Origin: an uncultured Bulleidia sp.
GTDB lineage: Bacteria; Bacillota_I; Bacilli_A; Erysipelotrichales; Erysipelotrichaceae
Assembly (NCBI GenBank): GCA_934757945.1
Contig: CAKVLT010000003.1
Span: 1 to 53,696 of the forward strand
Direction: 5' to 3'
Length of the DNA stretch: 53,696 bases
Shown: piece by piece, positions 15,483 to 23,175 of the stretch
Layout of the letters: every line of letters starts with the position of its first letter
How positions within the stretch are numbered: position 1 is the stretch's first letter
Position numbers and translations under genes: made by a program
The notes under the pieces: generated by a model
Database searches by the model: none
What the model saw: the letters and a program-made list of their open reading frames with translations, nothing else
Told to the model about the DNA's origin: nothing

Positions 15483-17426
15483 ATGGAAAATAAAGGAAAG
15501 TATTATATTACTACTGCAATTGCCTATACCAGTGGTAAGCCACATATTGGCAATGTCTATGAAATCGTACTGGCAGATGCTATTGCTCGTTATAAGAGAA
15601 TGACAGGCTATGATGTACGTTTCCAGACAGGTACAGATGAACATGGTCAGAAGGTAGAAGAAAAAGCACAGGCTGCTGGCAAGACACCAAAAGAGTTTGT
15701 AGATGAAGTCAGCGGCATCATCAGACAGCAGTTTGACGTTATGAATGTATCTTATGATAAGTTTATGCGTACAACAGATCCGTACCATGAAAGACAGGTA
15801 CAGAAGATTTTTAAGAAATTTTATGAGCAGGGTGACATTTATAAAGGAAAGTATGAAGGCATGTATTGTCAGGAATGTGAAGCTTTCTATACCAAGAGCC
15901 AGTTAAGTGAAGATGGTAAATGTCCTGTATGCGGTCATGATGTAAAACCAATGACAGAAGAAGCATACTTCTTTAAGATGAGCAAGTATGCAGATAAGCT
16001 GATCAAGTATATTGAAGATCATCCTGAATTCATTCAGCCTGAAAGCAGAAAGAATGAAATGATCAATAACTTCCTGAAACCAGGTCTTCAGGATCTGTGT
16101 GTTTCCAGAACCAGTTTCTCCTGGGGTATTCCTGTAGATTTTGATCCTAAACATGTTGTGTATGTATGGATTGATGCATTAACCAACTATATTACAGGTC
16201 TTGGATATGATTGTGATGGCAACCATGATGAACTGTATAAGAAATACTGGCCTGCGGATCTGCACCTGATTGGTAAGGATATTATCCGTTTCCATACTAT
16301 CTACTGGCCAATTATGCTGATGGCACTGGGTGAACCATTACCTAAACAGGTATTTGGACATCCATGGTTACTGACAGGGGATTCCAAGATGAGTAAATCT
16401 GCAGGTAATGTTATCTATGCAGATGATCTTGTGTCCTTATTTGGTGTGGATGCTGTAAGATTCATCATGTTACATGAAATGCCATTTGCTCAGGATGGTC
16501 ACGTGACATATGAACTTATGGTGGAAAGAATCAATACAGATTTAGCAAACAATCTGGGTAATCTGGTTAACCGTACATTATCCATGCAGAATAAATATTT
16601 TGCAGGTCTTGTACAGAATCCTGGTGTCAATGAACCTGTGGATGAAGATCTGAAGAATGTTGTTATGAAAACTGTTAAACAGATCGATGAAAAGATGGAT
16701 GAACTGAGAGTTGCGGATTCTCTGGATCTGATTCTTGATCTGTTTAAGAGATGTAATAAATATGTCGATGAAACTATGCCTTGGGCTCTTGCCAAGGATC
16801 CTGAAAAGACAGGAAGATTAGCTACAGTTCTGTATAACTTACTGGAATCTGTACGTATCGGAGGTATCTTATTAAGACCTTACCTTCCTGAAACAAGTGA
16901 AAAGATTCTGTCTTCTTTAAATACTCAGAAGACAAGCTATGACGATGTACATAGTTTTGGTTTACTGGAAACAGAAATGAATATCACAGATTCTCCAAGT
17001 ATTCTTTTTGCAAGACTGAATGAAAAAGAAGTTGCTGAAAAAGTAGCTGTGATTCAGGAAAGAATTCAGGCTGAAAGAAAAGTAGAGAAGGAAAAAGAAG
17101 TACCTAAGTGTACAATCGAGGATTTCTCCAAGCTGGATTTAAGAGTTGGTAAAGTACTTTCCTGTGAAAGACATCCTGATGCTGACAAACTGTTTGTTCT
17201 GAAAGTGGATATTGGTGAAGAAAAACCAAGACAGATTGTGTCCGGTCTTGCAGGATCTTATACTCCTGGTCAGATGATGGGTAAATATATCGTTGTGATT
17301 GCCAACTTACAGCCTGTAAAACTACGTGGAGTAGAAAGCTGCGGTATGTTGCTGGCAGGCAAGAATGATAAAGAAATTGCAGTTGTGGAAGTGAACGGAC
17401 TGCAGCCTGGAACAAAAATTTCTTAA
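15483..17426 (+). CDS. metG: Methionyl-tRNA synthetase with C-terminal tRNA-binding domain
   Basis: 647 residues. Class I motifs: PHIGN (HIGH-like, near residue 20) and KMSKS (DSKMSKSAGN, about 300). Cys pairs CQEC and CPVC (about 128-149) form the zinc knuckle. The last ~105 residues are an EMAP-II/Trbp111-like OB-fold domain (DFSKLDLRVGKVLSCERHPDADKL). AAAGGAGG precedes the ATG. Expression is controlled by the Met T-box upstream, and a strong terminator follows. Confidence 0.97.
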   Translation: MENKGKYYITTAIAYTSGKPHIGNVYEIVLADAIARYKRMTGYDVRFQTGTDEHGQKVEEKAQAAGKTPKEFVDEVSGIIRQQFDVMNVSYDKFMRTTDPYHERQVQKIFKKFYEQGDIYKGKYEGMYCQECEAFYTKSQLSEDGKCPVCGHDVKPMTEEAYFFKMSKYADKLIKYIEDHPEFIQPESRKNEMINNFLKPGLQDLCVSRTSFSWGIPVDFDPKHVVYVWIDALTNYITGLGYDCDGNHDELYKKYWPADLHLIGKDIIRFHTIYWPIMLMALGEPLPKQVFGHPWLLTGDSKMSKSAGNVIYADDLVSLFGVDAVRFIMLHEMPFAQDGHVTYELMVERINTDLANNLGNLVNRTLSMQNKYFAGLVQNPGVNEPVDEDLKNVVMKTVKQIDEKMDELRVADSLDLILDLFKRCNKYVDETMPWALAKDPEKTGRLATVLYNLLESVRIGGILLRPYLPETSEKILSSLNTQKTSYDDVHSFGLLETEMNITDSPSILFARLNEKEVAEKVAVIQERIQAERKVEKEKEVPKCTIEDFSKLDLRVGKVLSCERHPDADKLFVLKVDIGEEKPRQIVSGLAGSYTPGQMMGKYIVVIANLQPVKLRGVESCGMLLAGKNDKEIAVVEVNGLQPGTKIS

Positions 17427-17437
17427 GGAATACAAGT

Positions 17438-17469
17438 AAAACACCTGTGTCATTATGCACAGGTGTTTT
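17438..17469 (+). terminator. Terminator of metG
   Basis: AAAACACCTGTG (17438-17449) and CACAGGTGTTTT (17458-17469) form a perfect 12-bp stem ending in T. It may also stop the convergent toxin-antitoxin transcript. Confidence 0.85.
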
Positions 17470-17491
17470 TAAAACAGAAGATATGGCAAAA

Positions 17492-17806
17492 TCATAAAAT
17501 ATTGTCAATGTTTTGTGGATTGTATAAAAAACGTCTTACTTCCATAACATCATCTATCACAACATAAAATACAGAATAATTTCTGATAAGAATACGATAG
17601 TATACTTGCTTTCTTTTTCGGCATGAATGAAAGGGTTCAAAAGAAGCTGGATATTTTAATCTTTCAAGAATTGCTTTTTCAACATCATCTATTAATTTTT
17701 CAGCTGCATCAGGGTTTTCTAATACATCAGTTATATATAAAGCCGTTTTTAATAAATCCTGATGAAATAAAAGAAGATATCGAAGAGTAAATTGTTTATT
17801 TTGGAT
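17492..17806 (-). pseudogene. RelE/ParE-family toxin reading frame without ATG/GTG/TTG start
   Basis: Immediately downstream of the antitoxin gene, in the +1 frame relative to it, an open frame runs to TGA at 17494-17492. It encodes about 104 residues with the RelE/ParE look: NKQFTLRYLLLFHQDL, then a helix with NPDAAEKLIDDVEKAI, then VYYRILIRNYSVFYVVIDDVMEVRRFLYN. Family length and all segments are present. An in-frame TAA lies just upstream, and there is no ATG, GTG or TTG before the middle of the frame; the expected start region reads ATC. Either the start codon is lost (toxin silenced), a rare start such as ATC is used, or +1 slippage at the antitoxin stop (AAA TAA) makes a fusion. The remnant begins inside the last codons of the antitoxin gene. 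Confidence 0.7.
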
Positions 17807-18056
17807 GTATTGTTTCTCTTAAAGAATGAAAGACATCGTCATGGGATAATCGTTTGTTGGATTCTGAGGCCTGGCGATCCGCTTCATCTAATTTTAATTC
17901 TACTTTATCTGTTAAATCTGAGTATTCTTGAAGACTCAATACGACCATGGTGCCATATCCGTTTTTGGTTAAATATACAGGGTGTCCTTCGTTAACGGTG
18001 TTTTCAATTTCCTTGAATTTGTTTCTTAAATCAGAGACAGGTCTTATTTGAATCAT
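17796..18056 (-). CDS. Type II antitoxin, Phd/YefM family
   Basis: 86 residues. The N-terminal DNA-binding fold has the family pattern IRPVSDLRNKFKEIENTV...PVYLTKNGYGTMVVLSLQEYSDL, followed by a charged C-terminal tail that would bind the toxin. AAGGAGG stands before the ATG on the minus strand. It normally represses its own promoter and neutralises the partner toxin; here the partner frame lacks a standard start, so the system may be an orphan antitoxin. Confidence 0.88.
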   Translation of the reverse strand: MIQIRPVSDLRNKFKEIENTVNEGHPVYLTKNGYGTMVVLSLQEYSDLTDKVELKLDEADRQASESNKRLSHDDVFHSLRETIHPK

Positions 18057-18204
18057 AGTATAAGTCCTCCTTTATATATCATAATATTATCATAACTTTA
18101 TCAAGAAAAATGCAAAATATACTAGCTTTACTTGTATGAACAGGAAAAAATCAAAATGAATACATGCGCATGGAACTCCTGAGAGGGTAACCCGTGTTTT
18201 TCAA
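18057..18204. other. Intergenic region with an unexplained palindrome
   Basis: Divergent space between the antitoxin and nadK promoters. It holds CATGCGCATG (18163-18172), a perfect 10-bp palindrome, then a GGGTAACCC inverted repeat near 18186-18194. I see no gene or known RNA element. Confidence 0.3.
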
Positions 18205-18240
18205 TTGTCATTTTTTTATGTAACCTTGTATACTAGAGTC
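18205..18240 (+). promoter_or_regulatory. nadK promoter, leaderless candidate
   Basis: TTGTCA (18205-18210), 18-nt spacer, TATACT (18229-18234), then AGAGTC and the ATG at 18241. The transcription start should fall at or within a base or so of the ATG. No Shine-Dalgarno sequence is present between them. Confidence 0.65.
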
Positions 18241-19014
18241 ATGCAGACATATGCCATGGTTGTAAGACCAGATGAAAATTCAAATCGGGTTGCTTCAAGA
18301 ATCAAAGCTGCTTTAAGTAATCAGGGATATACAGAAGATAACAGGAATGGAGAAACTGTATTTGTCATAGGTGGAGATGGTACCTTTATTTATGCTGTGC
18401 ATCAATATATGGACAGGCTGGATAAAGTGAAATTCTACGGAATACATACAGGTACTTTAGGATTTTATACTGACTTTACGGAAAATGAAGTGGAAGAGTT
18501 TCTGGATGCGTTTCTTACAGGAAAGTGTCACGATATAGAATATCCTTTATTATCCGCAACTATTGATGGTAAAAAGTACTATGGACTGAATGAGATTCGT
18601 ATTGAAAATGCCGCAAGAACACAGGTAATGGAAATCTTTGTGAATGATAAAAAACTGGAAGATTTCAGAGGTACAGGTATCTGTGTATGTACTCAGCTTG
18701 GATCTACGGCGTATAATCGTTCATTGGGTGGAGCAGTGATTCAGGAAGGTCTTCCGTTTATTGAAATGACAGAGATCTCCGGAATTCATCATATAAAATA
18801 CAGATCTTTAGGGGCACCGATTATATTGCGCCAGGATACCTGTCTGACATTTAAAAGTGACAGTTTTCAGGGTGCTTTATTAGGGGTGGACAGCGATGTA
18901 TATCCTCTGGATGATTGTACATCTATCTGTATTCATACCTCTGTATCCAAAAAAGTACATATGTTAAGAGGTAGGCAAGTGAGCTATTTTGATCGCTTGA
19001 AGAGTTTGTTCTAA
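18241..19014 (+). CDS. nadK: NAD kinase
   Basis: Phosphorylates NAD to NADP. 257 residues from the ATG at 18241. The catalytic GGDGT motif is at about residue 44, and the LGSTAYNRSLGGA segment is the NAD-binding signature. A longer frame from 18205 would begin inside the promoter, so I reject it. It has an evident -35/-10 pair whose -10 ends 6 nt before this ATG, implying a leaderless mRNA. It is followed 12 nt later by the EIICB-like gene and may form a two-gene transcript with it. Confidence 0.92.
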   Translation: MQTYAMVVRPDENSNRVASRIKAALSNQGYTEDNRNGETVFVIGGDGTFIYAVHQYMDRLDKVKFYGIHTGTLGFYTDFTENEVEEFLDAFLTGKCHDIEYPLLSATIDGKKYYGLNEIRIENAARTQVMEIFVNDKKLEDFRGTGICVCTQLGSTAYNRSLGGAVIQEGLPFIEMTEISGIHHIKYRSLGAPIILRQDTCLTFKSDSFQGALLGVDSDVYPLDDCTSICIHTSVSKKVHMLRGRQVSYFDRLKSLF

Positions 19015-19026
19015 AGAGGTGGTTTC

Positions 19027-20583
19027 ATGAGACTTTGGCATTCATTTTATGAGATAGTTAAATTACCAATAGGAGTTCTGGTTTTCGGGTTTTTATTGCT
19101 GGGAATTGGAAATATTATTAATCCTGCTTTTACATCCTTATATTTCATTGATCAGCCCGTTGTGGAAGCTATAGTACATTTATTTGACAGAACAGGGGCG
19201 TTTATTGTTATCAATTTCCCTCTGATTTTCTTATTGAGAATTGTCAGCAGAAAGAACGGCTCTGCTACAACGGTTATTTCCGCATTGGTTGGATATGCTG
19301 CTTTCCAGTGTGGAACCATGGTTGTCAGTAACGGTTCTATGCCATCCAATGTATATTCCTCTATCCTTGGAATATCCATGAGTAAGACTGTTCCTTTTTC
19401 TGTTCAGAGTACTACTGTGTATCCTGTACAGACAGGTATGATTGCAATGATGATTGTGGCGGCTATTACACTGTTCCAGTTTCAAAGAAGCAAAAAAAGA
19501 AGTGCGTACAGTTTCTTTGGGTTTATCTCTTCTCCATGTATGGCAGTTATCATGACTACTGTCTTCAGTGCTCTTGCAGGTGCTGCTACAGGATGTGTCT
19601 GGCCAGTTATTTATGCTTTGATTAATAAGATTATTACTTTTATCGCTGCTGATACAAGTAATCCTGTCAATCTTGCTTTATATGGTGTTACAGATAAGAT
19701 CCTTGGACTGTTAAATCTTGGAGGCGTGTTCCGGTCTAACTTCTGGTACACATTAAGTGGTGGCACGTGGGTGAACAGTGTCTCTGGAACCAGTGTTGCA
19801 GGAGATGCCAATATCTGGACTGCACAGTTGGCAGCAGGTACCAATATGGGGATTGCAGGAAGATTCTTTACACCGTATTATCTTGTGAATCTGTTTATTG
19901 TGCCAGGAATGCTGGCAGGGGTGTACAGCTTACAGACAGATAAACTGGAACGCAGAAGAAGTACTTTACTGTTTATACTGTTGTGGCTGATTTCTCTGTT
20001 ATCTGGTATTTCCCTGCCGATGGAATTTGTGATGCTGGTAATGTGTCCATTCTTATTTTTGATATATATCAGCAGTGTGGGATTGTTATATGCCATCTGT
20101 CACTGTTTCAGAATCTATCTTGGTTTTTACACAACAGGTACTTTTACCATGATTGCACTGCCTGGAACTTTACTGGAATTCTTAAGCTATATGAGAAACA
20201 GTGCACTGCAATCCACTTTGGTGAAGATAGCTATCATAGGAGTGATATCCGGAATACTTTTCTTCTTTATTGTCCGAATCTATTTTAAGTATCTGGCAGT
20301 AGATCTGTTCAATACAGGTGGTAAGGAAAGATTGTTAAAAGAAACATTGAAATCTGTTGGAGGACTGGAGAACATCAAAGCAGTATCTTCTTCTTATGAT
20401 ACTCTTACACTCGCTTTATATGATTCCAGTAAAATCAATATAGAAAGACTCCGTAAGATGGGAGTTTACAGAGTTCTGGAGAATAAGGCGGGATTTGCAA
20501 TATCCATAGGCAACAGTGCAACTATTTTACATAAAGCGATTGATGCCAGTAAGAGAAACACAATCAGAAATATTGAGGAATAA
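19027..20583 (+). CDS. PTS EIICB-like membrane protein with lost phosphorylation site
   Basis: 518 residues with about ten hydrophobic segments over residues 15-425, resembling the glucose-superfamily EIIC. This is followed by an EIIB-like domain (432-510: GGKERLLKETLKSVGGLENIKAV...). In active EIIB the next residues carry a phosphorylated Cys (DxCxTRLR type); here the aligned stretch is SSSYDTLTL, with Ser456 in the Cys position and no following Arg. The EIIC signature GITEPIEF is GISLPMEF, losing the sugar-site Glu. The EIIB fold otherwise looks kept (SKINIERLRKMGVYRVL). It is probably a non-phosphorylating transporter or sensor; its substrate is unknown. AGAGGTGG precedes the ATG, and nadK lies directly upstream. 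Confidence 0.72.
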   Translation: MRLWHSFYEIVKLPIGVLVFGFLLLGIGNIINPAFTSLYFIDQPVVEAIVHLFDRTGAFIVINFPLIFLLRIVSRKNGSATTVISALVGYAAFQCGTMVVSNGSMPSNVYSSILGISMSKTVPFSVQSTTVYPVQTGMIAMMIVAAITLFQFQRSKKRSAYSFFGFISSPCMAVIMTTVFSALAGAATGCVWPVIYALINKIITFIAADTSNPVNLALYGVTDKILGLLNLGGVFRSNFWYTLSGGTWVNSVSGTSVAGDANIWTAQLAAGTNMGIAGRFFTPYYLVNLFIVPGMLAGVYSLQTDKLERRRSTLLFILLWLISLLSGISLPMEFVMLVMCPFLFLIYISSVGLLYAICHCFRIYLGFYTTGTFTMIALPGTLLEFLSYMRNSALQSTLVKIAIIGVISGILFFFIVRIYFKYLAVDLFNTGGKERLLKETLKSVGGLENIKAVSSSYDTLTLALYDSSKINIERLRKMGVYRVLENKAGFAISIGNSATILHKAIDASKRNTIRNIEE

Positions 20584-20584
20584 G

Positions 20585-20610
20585 GTCTGAAGGGAATCTT
20601 CAGACTTTTT
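20585..20610 (+). terminator. Terminator after the EIICB-like gene
   Basis: GTCTGAAG (20585-20592), 5-nt loop, CTTCAGAC (20598-20605), five T. Confidence 0.85.
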
Positions 20611-20619
20611 CATTGGTAA

Positions 20620-20628
20620 TGGTATAAT
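20620..20628 (+). promoter_or_regulatory. Extended -10 promoter of mutS-uvrA
   Basis: TGG-TATAAT (20620-20628), an extended -10 element with a weak -35, 24 nt before the mutS ATG. Confidence 0.55.
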
Positions 20629-20652
20629 AAATGAAGTTTTTGGAGGTAATCT

Positions 20653-23175
20653 ATGCAGGAAAAATACACACCGATGATGGAACAATATCTGTCTGTCAAA
20701 GCACAATATCAGGATACGTTGTTATTCTACAGAATAGGGGATTTCTATGAATTGTTTTTTGACGATGCAAAGATTGCTTCAAGAGAACTTGATCTTGTTT
20801 TAACTGGTAAAAATGCAGGTGTAGCAGAAAAGGTGCCTATGTGCGGTGTGCCTCATCATGCGGCAAGCAGCTATGTGCAAAGACTTGTACAAAGAGGGTA
20901 TAAGGTAGCTATTGTGGAGCAGATGGAGGATCCTTCCAAAGCAGTGGGAATTGTAAAGAGAGATATAGTACGTATCATTACTCCTGGTACTGTGATGGAC
21001 GATATCTCCGATGAGAAAAACAGTGTGTATCTGGGTGCTGCCATAGATTACGGTTACGGGTATTCCGTTGCTGTTGTTGAAGCGAGTACAGGGGAAAACT
21101 TTGTAGAGGATATCGAACATAAAGATACTGTTTTTGTACAGACAATCATGAAAAACAATATTAAGGAAGTGGTTGTCAAAGAGGATTTTCCTCAAAGACT
21201 TATCAAGAGTTTAAGAGATTTGCAGGTAGTTATTTCCTATTGTGACGAAGATACTATCAAAGAAGAATACCAGGACTTATGCGAATCTTTAAAGAAAGAC
21301 TATGAAAGAAGTGCCTATGGTCTGATGCTGAATTATCTTGAGAATACACAGCGTCATATGCTGGGACATTTGAGTGTCTGTCATGTGGAGAAGGAAGAGG
21401 AATTTTTGTACATGGATTATGACACAAGAAGAAATCTGGAGTTGACTTCCAGTCTTCATGAAAACGGGAAAGCCATTACTCTGTGGTCTTTTCTGGATAA
21501 GTGTCAAAGTGCCATGGGTTCCAGATTATTGCGAAAATGGATAGAAAAGCCTCTGGTATCTCAGAAGAAGATTGAAGAAAGATATGCAAGGGTAGATTGT
21601 CTGATCCAGAACTTCATGCAAAGACAAAGACTGCAGGATGCTTTAAAGGCGGTGTATGACCTGCAAAGATTAGTCGCAAGATGTGCCATGAATACTGCGA
21701 GCCCTGTAGATCTTGTAAGACTGACAAGAACACTGGAAGTTGTACCTGAAATCTTTTCATGCATTACCTATGACTGTTTTGATGTGTTTCAGCATGTAGA
21801 TACTTTACAGTCTTTATATGCAAAGCTGAAAGATGCATTTGTGGAGACACCGCCAAATGTGTTAACTAACGGTGGTGTTTTCAAAGATGGGTATAATGCC
21901 ATGCTGGATGAAGCACGTGCTATTCAAAGAAGTGGAAAAGACTTTATCGCCACTTTGGAAGCCAGTGAAAGAGAACGTACAGGCATCAAGACATTGAAAG
22001 TTGGCTATAATAAAGTATTTGGCTATTATATAGAAATTTCCAAGGCAGCTGCGCAGCAGGTAAAAGAAGAATGGGGCTATGTACGTAAGCAGACCCTGAC
22101 AAATAATGAAAGATTCATTTCTCCTGAGCTGAAGGAAAAAGAAGAAGCTATCTTACATGCTGAGGAAAATGCCATCCGTCTGGAGAAGGAATTATATGCA
22201 CAGGTACTGGAAGATATTCGTGGATATCTGCCTAAATTACAGAAACTTGCCAATGTGCTGGCACAGATTGATGTGTACCAGGCACTGGCTGAGATTTCCA
22301 GCAGAAATGGGTATGTACGCCCTGTCTTTACAGAAGATGAATTAAGTATTACAGGTGGAAGACATCCTATACTGGATGAAATTATGAAAGATAAAAGATA
22401 TGTGGCAAATGATGTACACATGGATTCTTCCACAACGATTTTACTGATTACAGGTCCTAACATGGGTGGTAAATCCACCTATATGAGACAGACTGCATTG
22501 ATTGTGATTCTTGCGCAGATGGGATGTTATGTGCCATGTAAGGAATGCAGAATGCCTTTGTTCGATAAGATCTTTACACGTATTGGTGCCAGTGATGATA
22601 TTTTGTCAGGACAGTCTACTTTTATGGTGGAAATGTCTGAGGCAAACAGAGCTCTTCAACAGGCAACTTCCAGATCTCTGGTATTATTTGATGAGATAGG
22701 AAGAGGTACAAGTACATATGATGGTATGGCCCTTGCACAGTCCATGATGGAATATCTTGCAAGCTGTGTACATGCCAAGACAATGTTTTCTACACACTAT
22801 CATGAACTGACTTCTCTTGTGGACAGTATGGGCGTTGTAAAGAATGTACATGTTGTGGTCAAAGAAGATGACGATAAAGTCACTTTCCTATATCGTATTA
22901 AAGAGGGGGCTGCAGGTCATTCCTATGGTATTAATGTAGCACGTCTTGCCGGACTTCCGGAATCTGTATTATCCCGTGCAAAGGAAGTGCAGAAGGAACT
23001 GGAGTCCAAGAAAAGAGTCGTACAGCAGAGTTATCAGCTGATTGAAATGAAGAAGGAAGATCCTTTGGCGGATAAGGTATTATCCGAATTAAGAGAAGTG
23101 AATGTGGATGACCTTTCTCCACGTCAGGCATGGACGATGTTGTCAGATCTTATAGATGAGGTTAAGAAAAAATGA
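20653..23175 (+). CDS. mutS: DNA mismatch repair protein MutS
   Basis: Recognises mismatches and starts repair with MutL. 840 residues. The mismatch-binding N-terminal domain has GDFYELFFDDA (the Phe-x-Glu wedge region). The C-terminal ATPase has Walker A GPNMGGKST, DEIGRGTST and STHYHEL. TTTGGAGG lies before the ATG. It overlaps uvrA by 4 nt (ATGA), so the two are translationally coupled. No mutL is seen in the window. Confidence 0.97.
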   Translation: MQEKYTPMMEQYLSVKAQYQDTLLFYRIGDFYELFFDDAKIASRELDLVLTGKNAGVAEKVPMCGVPHHAASSYVQRLVQRGYKVAIVEQMEDPSKAVGIVKRDIVRIITPGTVMDDISDEKNSVYLGAAIDYGYGYSVAVVEASTGENFVEDIEHKDTVFVQTIMKNNIKEVVVKEDFPQRLIKSLRDLQVVISYCDEDTIKEEYQDLCESLKKDYERSAYGLMLNYLENTQRHMLGHLSVCHVEKEEEFLYMDYDTRRNLELTSSLHENGKAITLWSFLDKCQSAMGSRLLRKWIEKPLVSQKKIEERYARVDCLIQNFMQRQRLQDALKAVYDLQRLVARCAMNTASPVDLVRLTRTLEVVPEIFSCITYDCFDVFQHVDTLQSLYAKLKDAFVETPPNVLTNGGVFKDGYNAMLDEARAIQRSGKDFIATLEASERERTGIKTLKVGYNKVFGYYIEISKAAAQQVKEEWGYVRKQTLTNNERFISPELKEKEEAILHAEENAIRLEKELYAQVLEDIRGYLPKLQKLANVLAQIDVYQALAEISSRNGYVRPVFTEDELSITGGRHPILDEIMKDKRYVANDVHMDSSTTILLITGPNMGGKSTYMRQTALIVILAQMGCYVPCKECRMPLFDKIFTRIGASDDILSGQSTFMVEMSEANRALQQATSRSLVLFDEIGRGTSTYDGMALAQSMMEYLASCVHAKTMFSTHYHELTSLVDSMGVVKNVHVVVKEDDDKVTFLYRIKEGAAGHSYGINVARLAGLPESVLSRAKEVQKELESKKRVVQQSYQLIEMKKEDPLADKVLSELREVNVDDLSPRQAWTMLSDLIDEVKKK

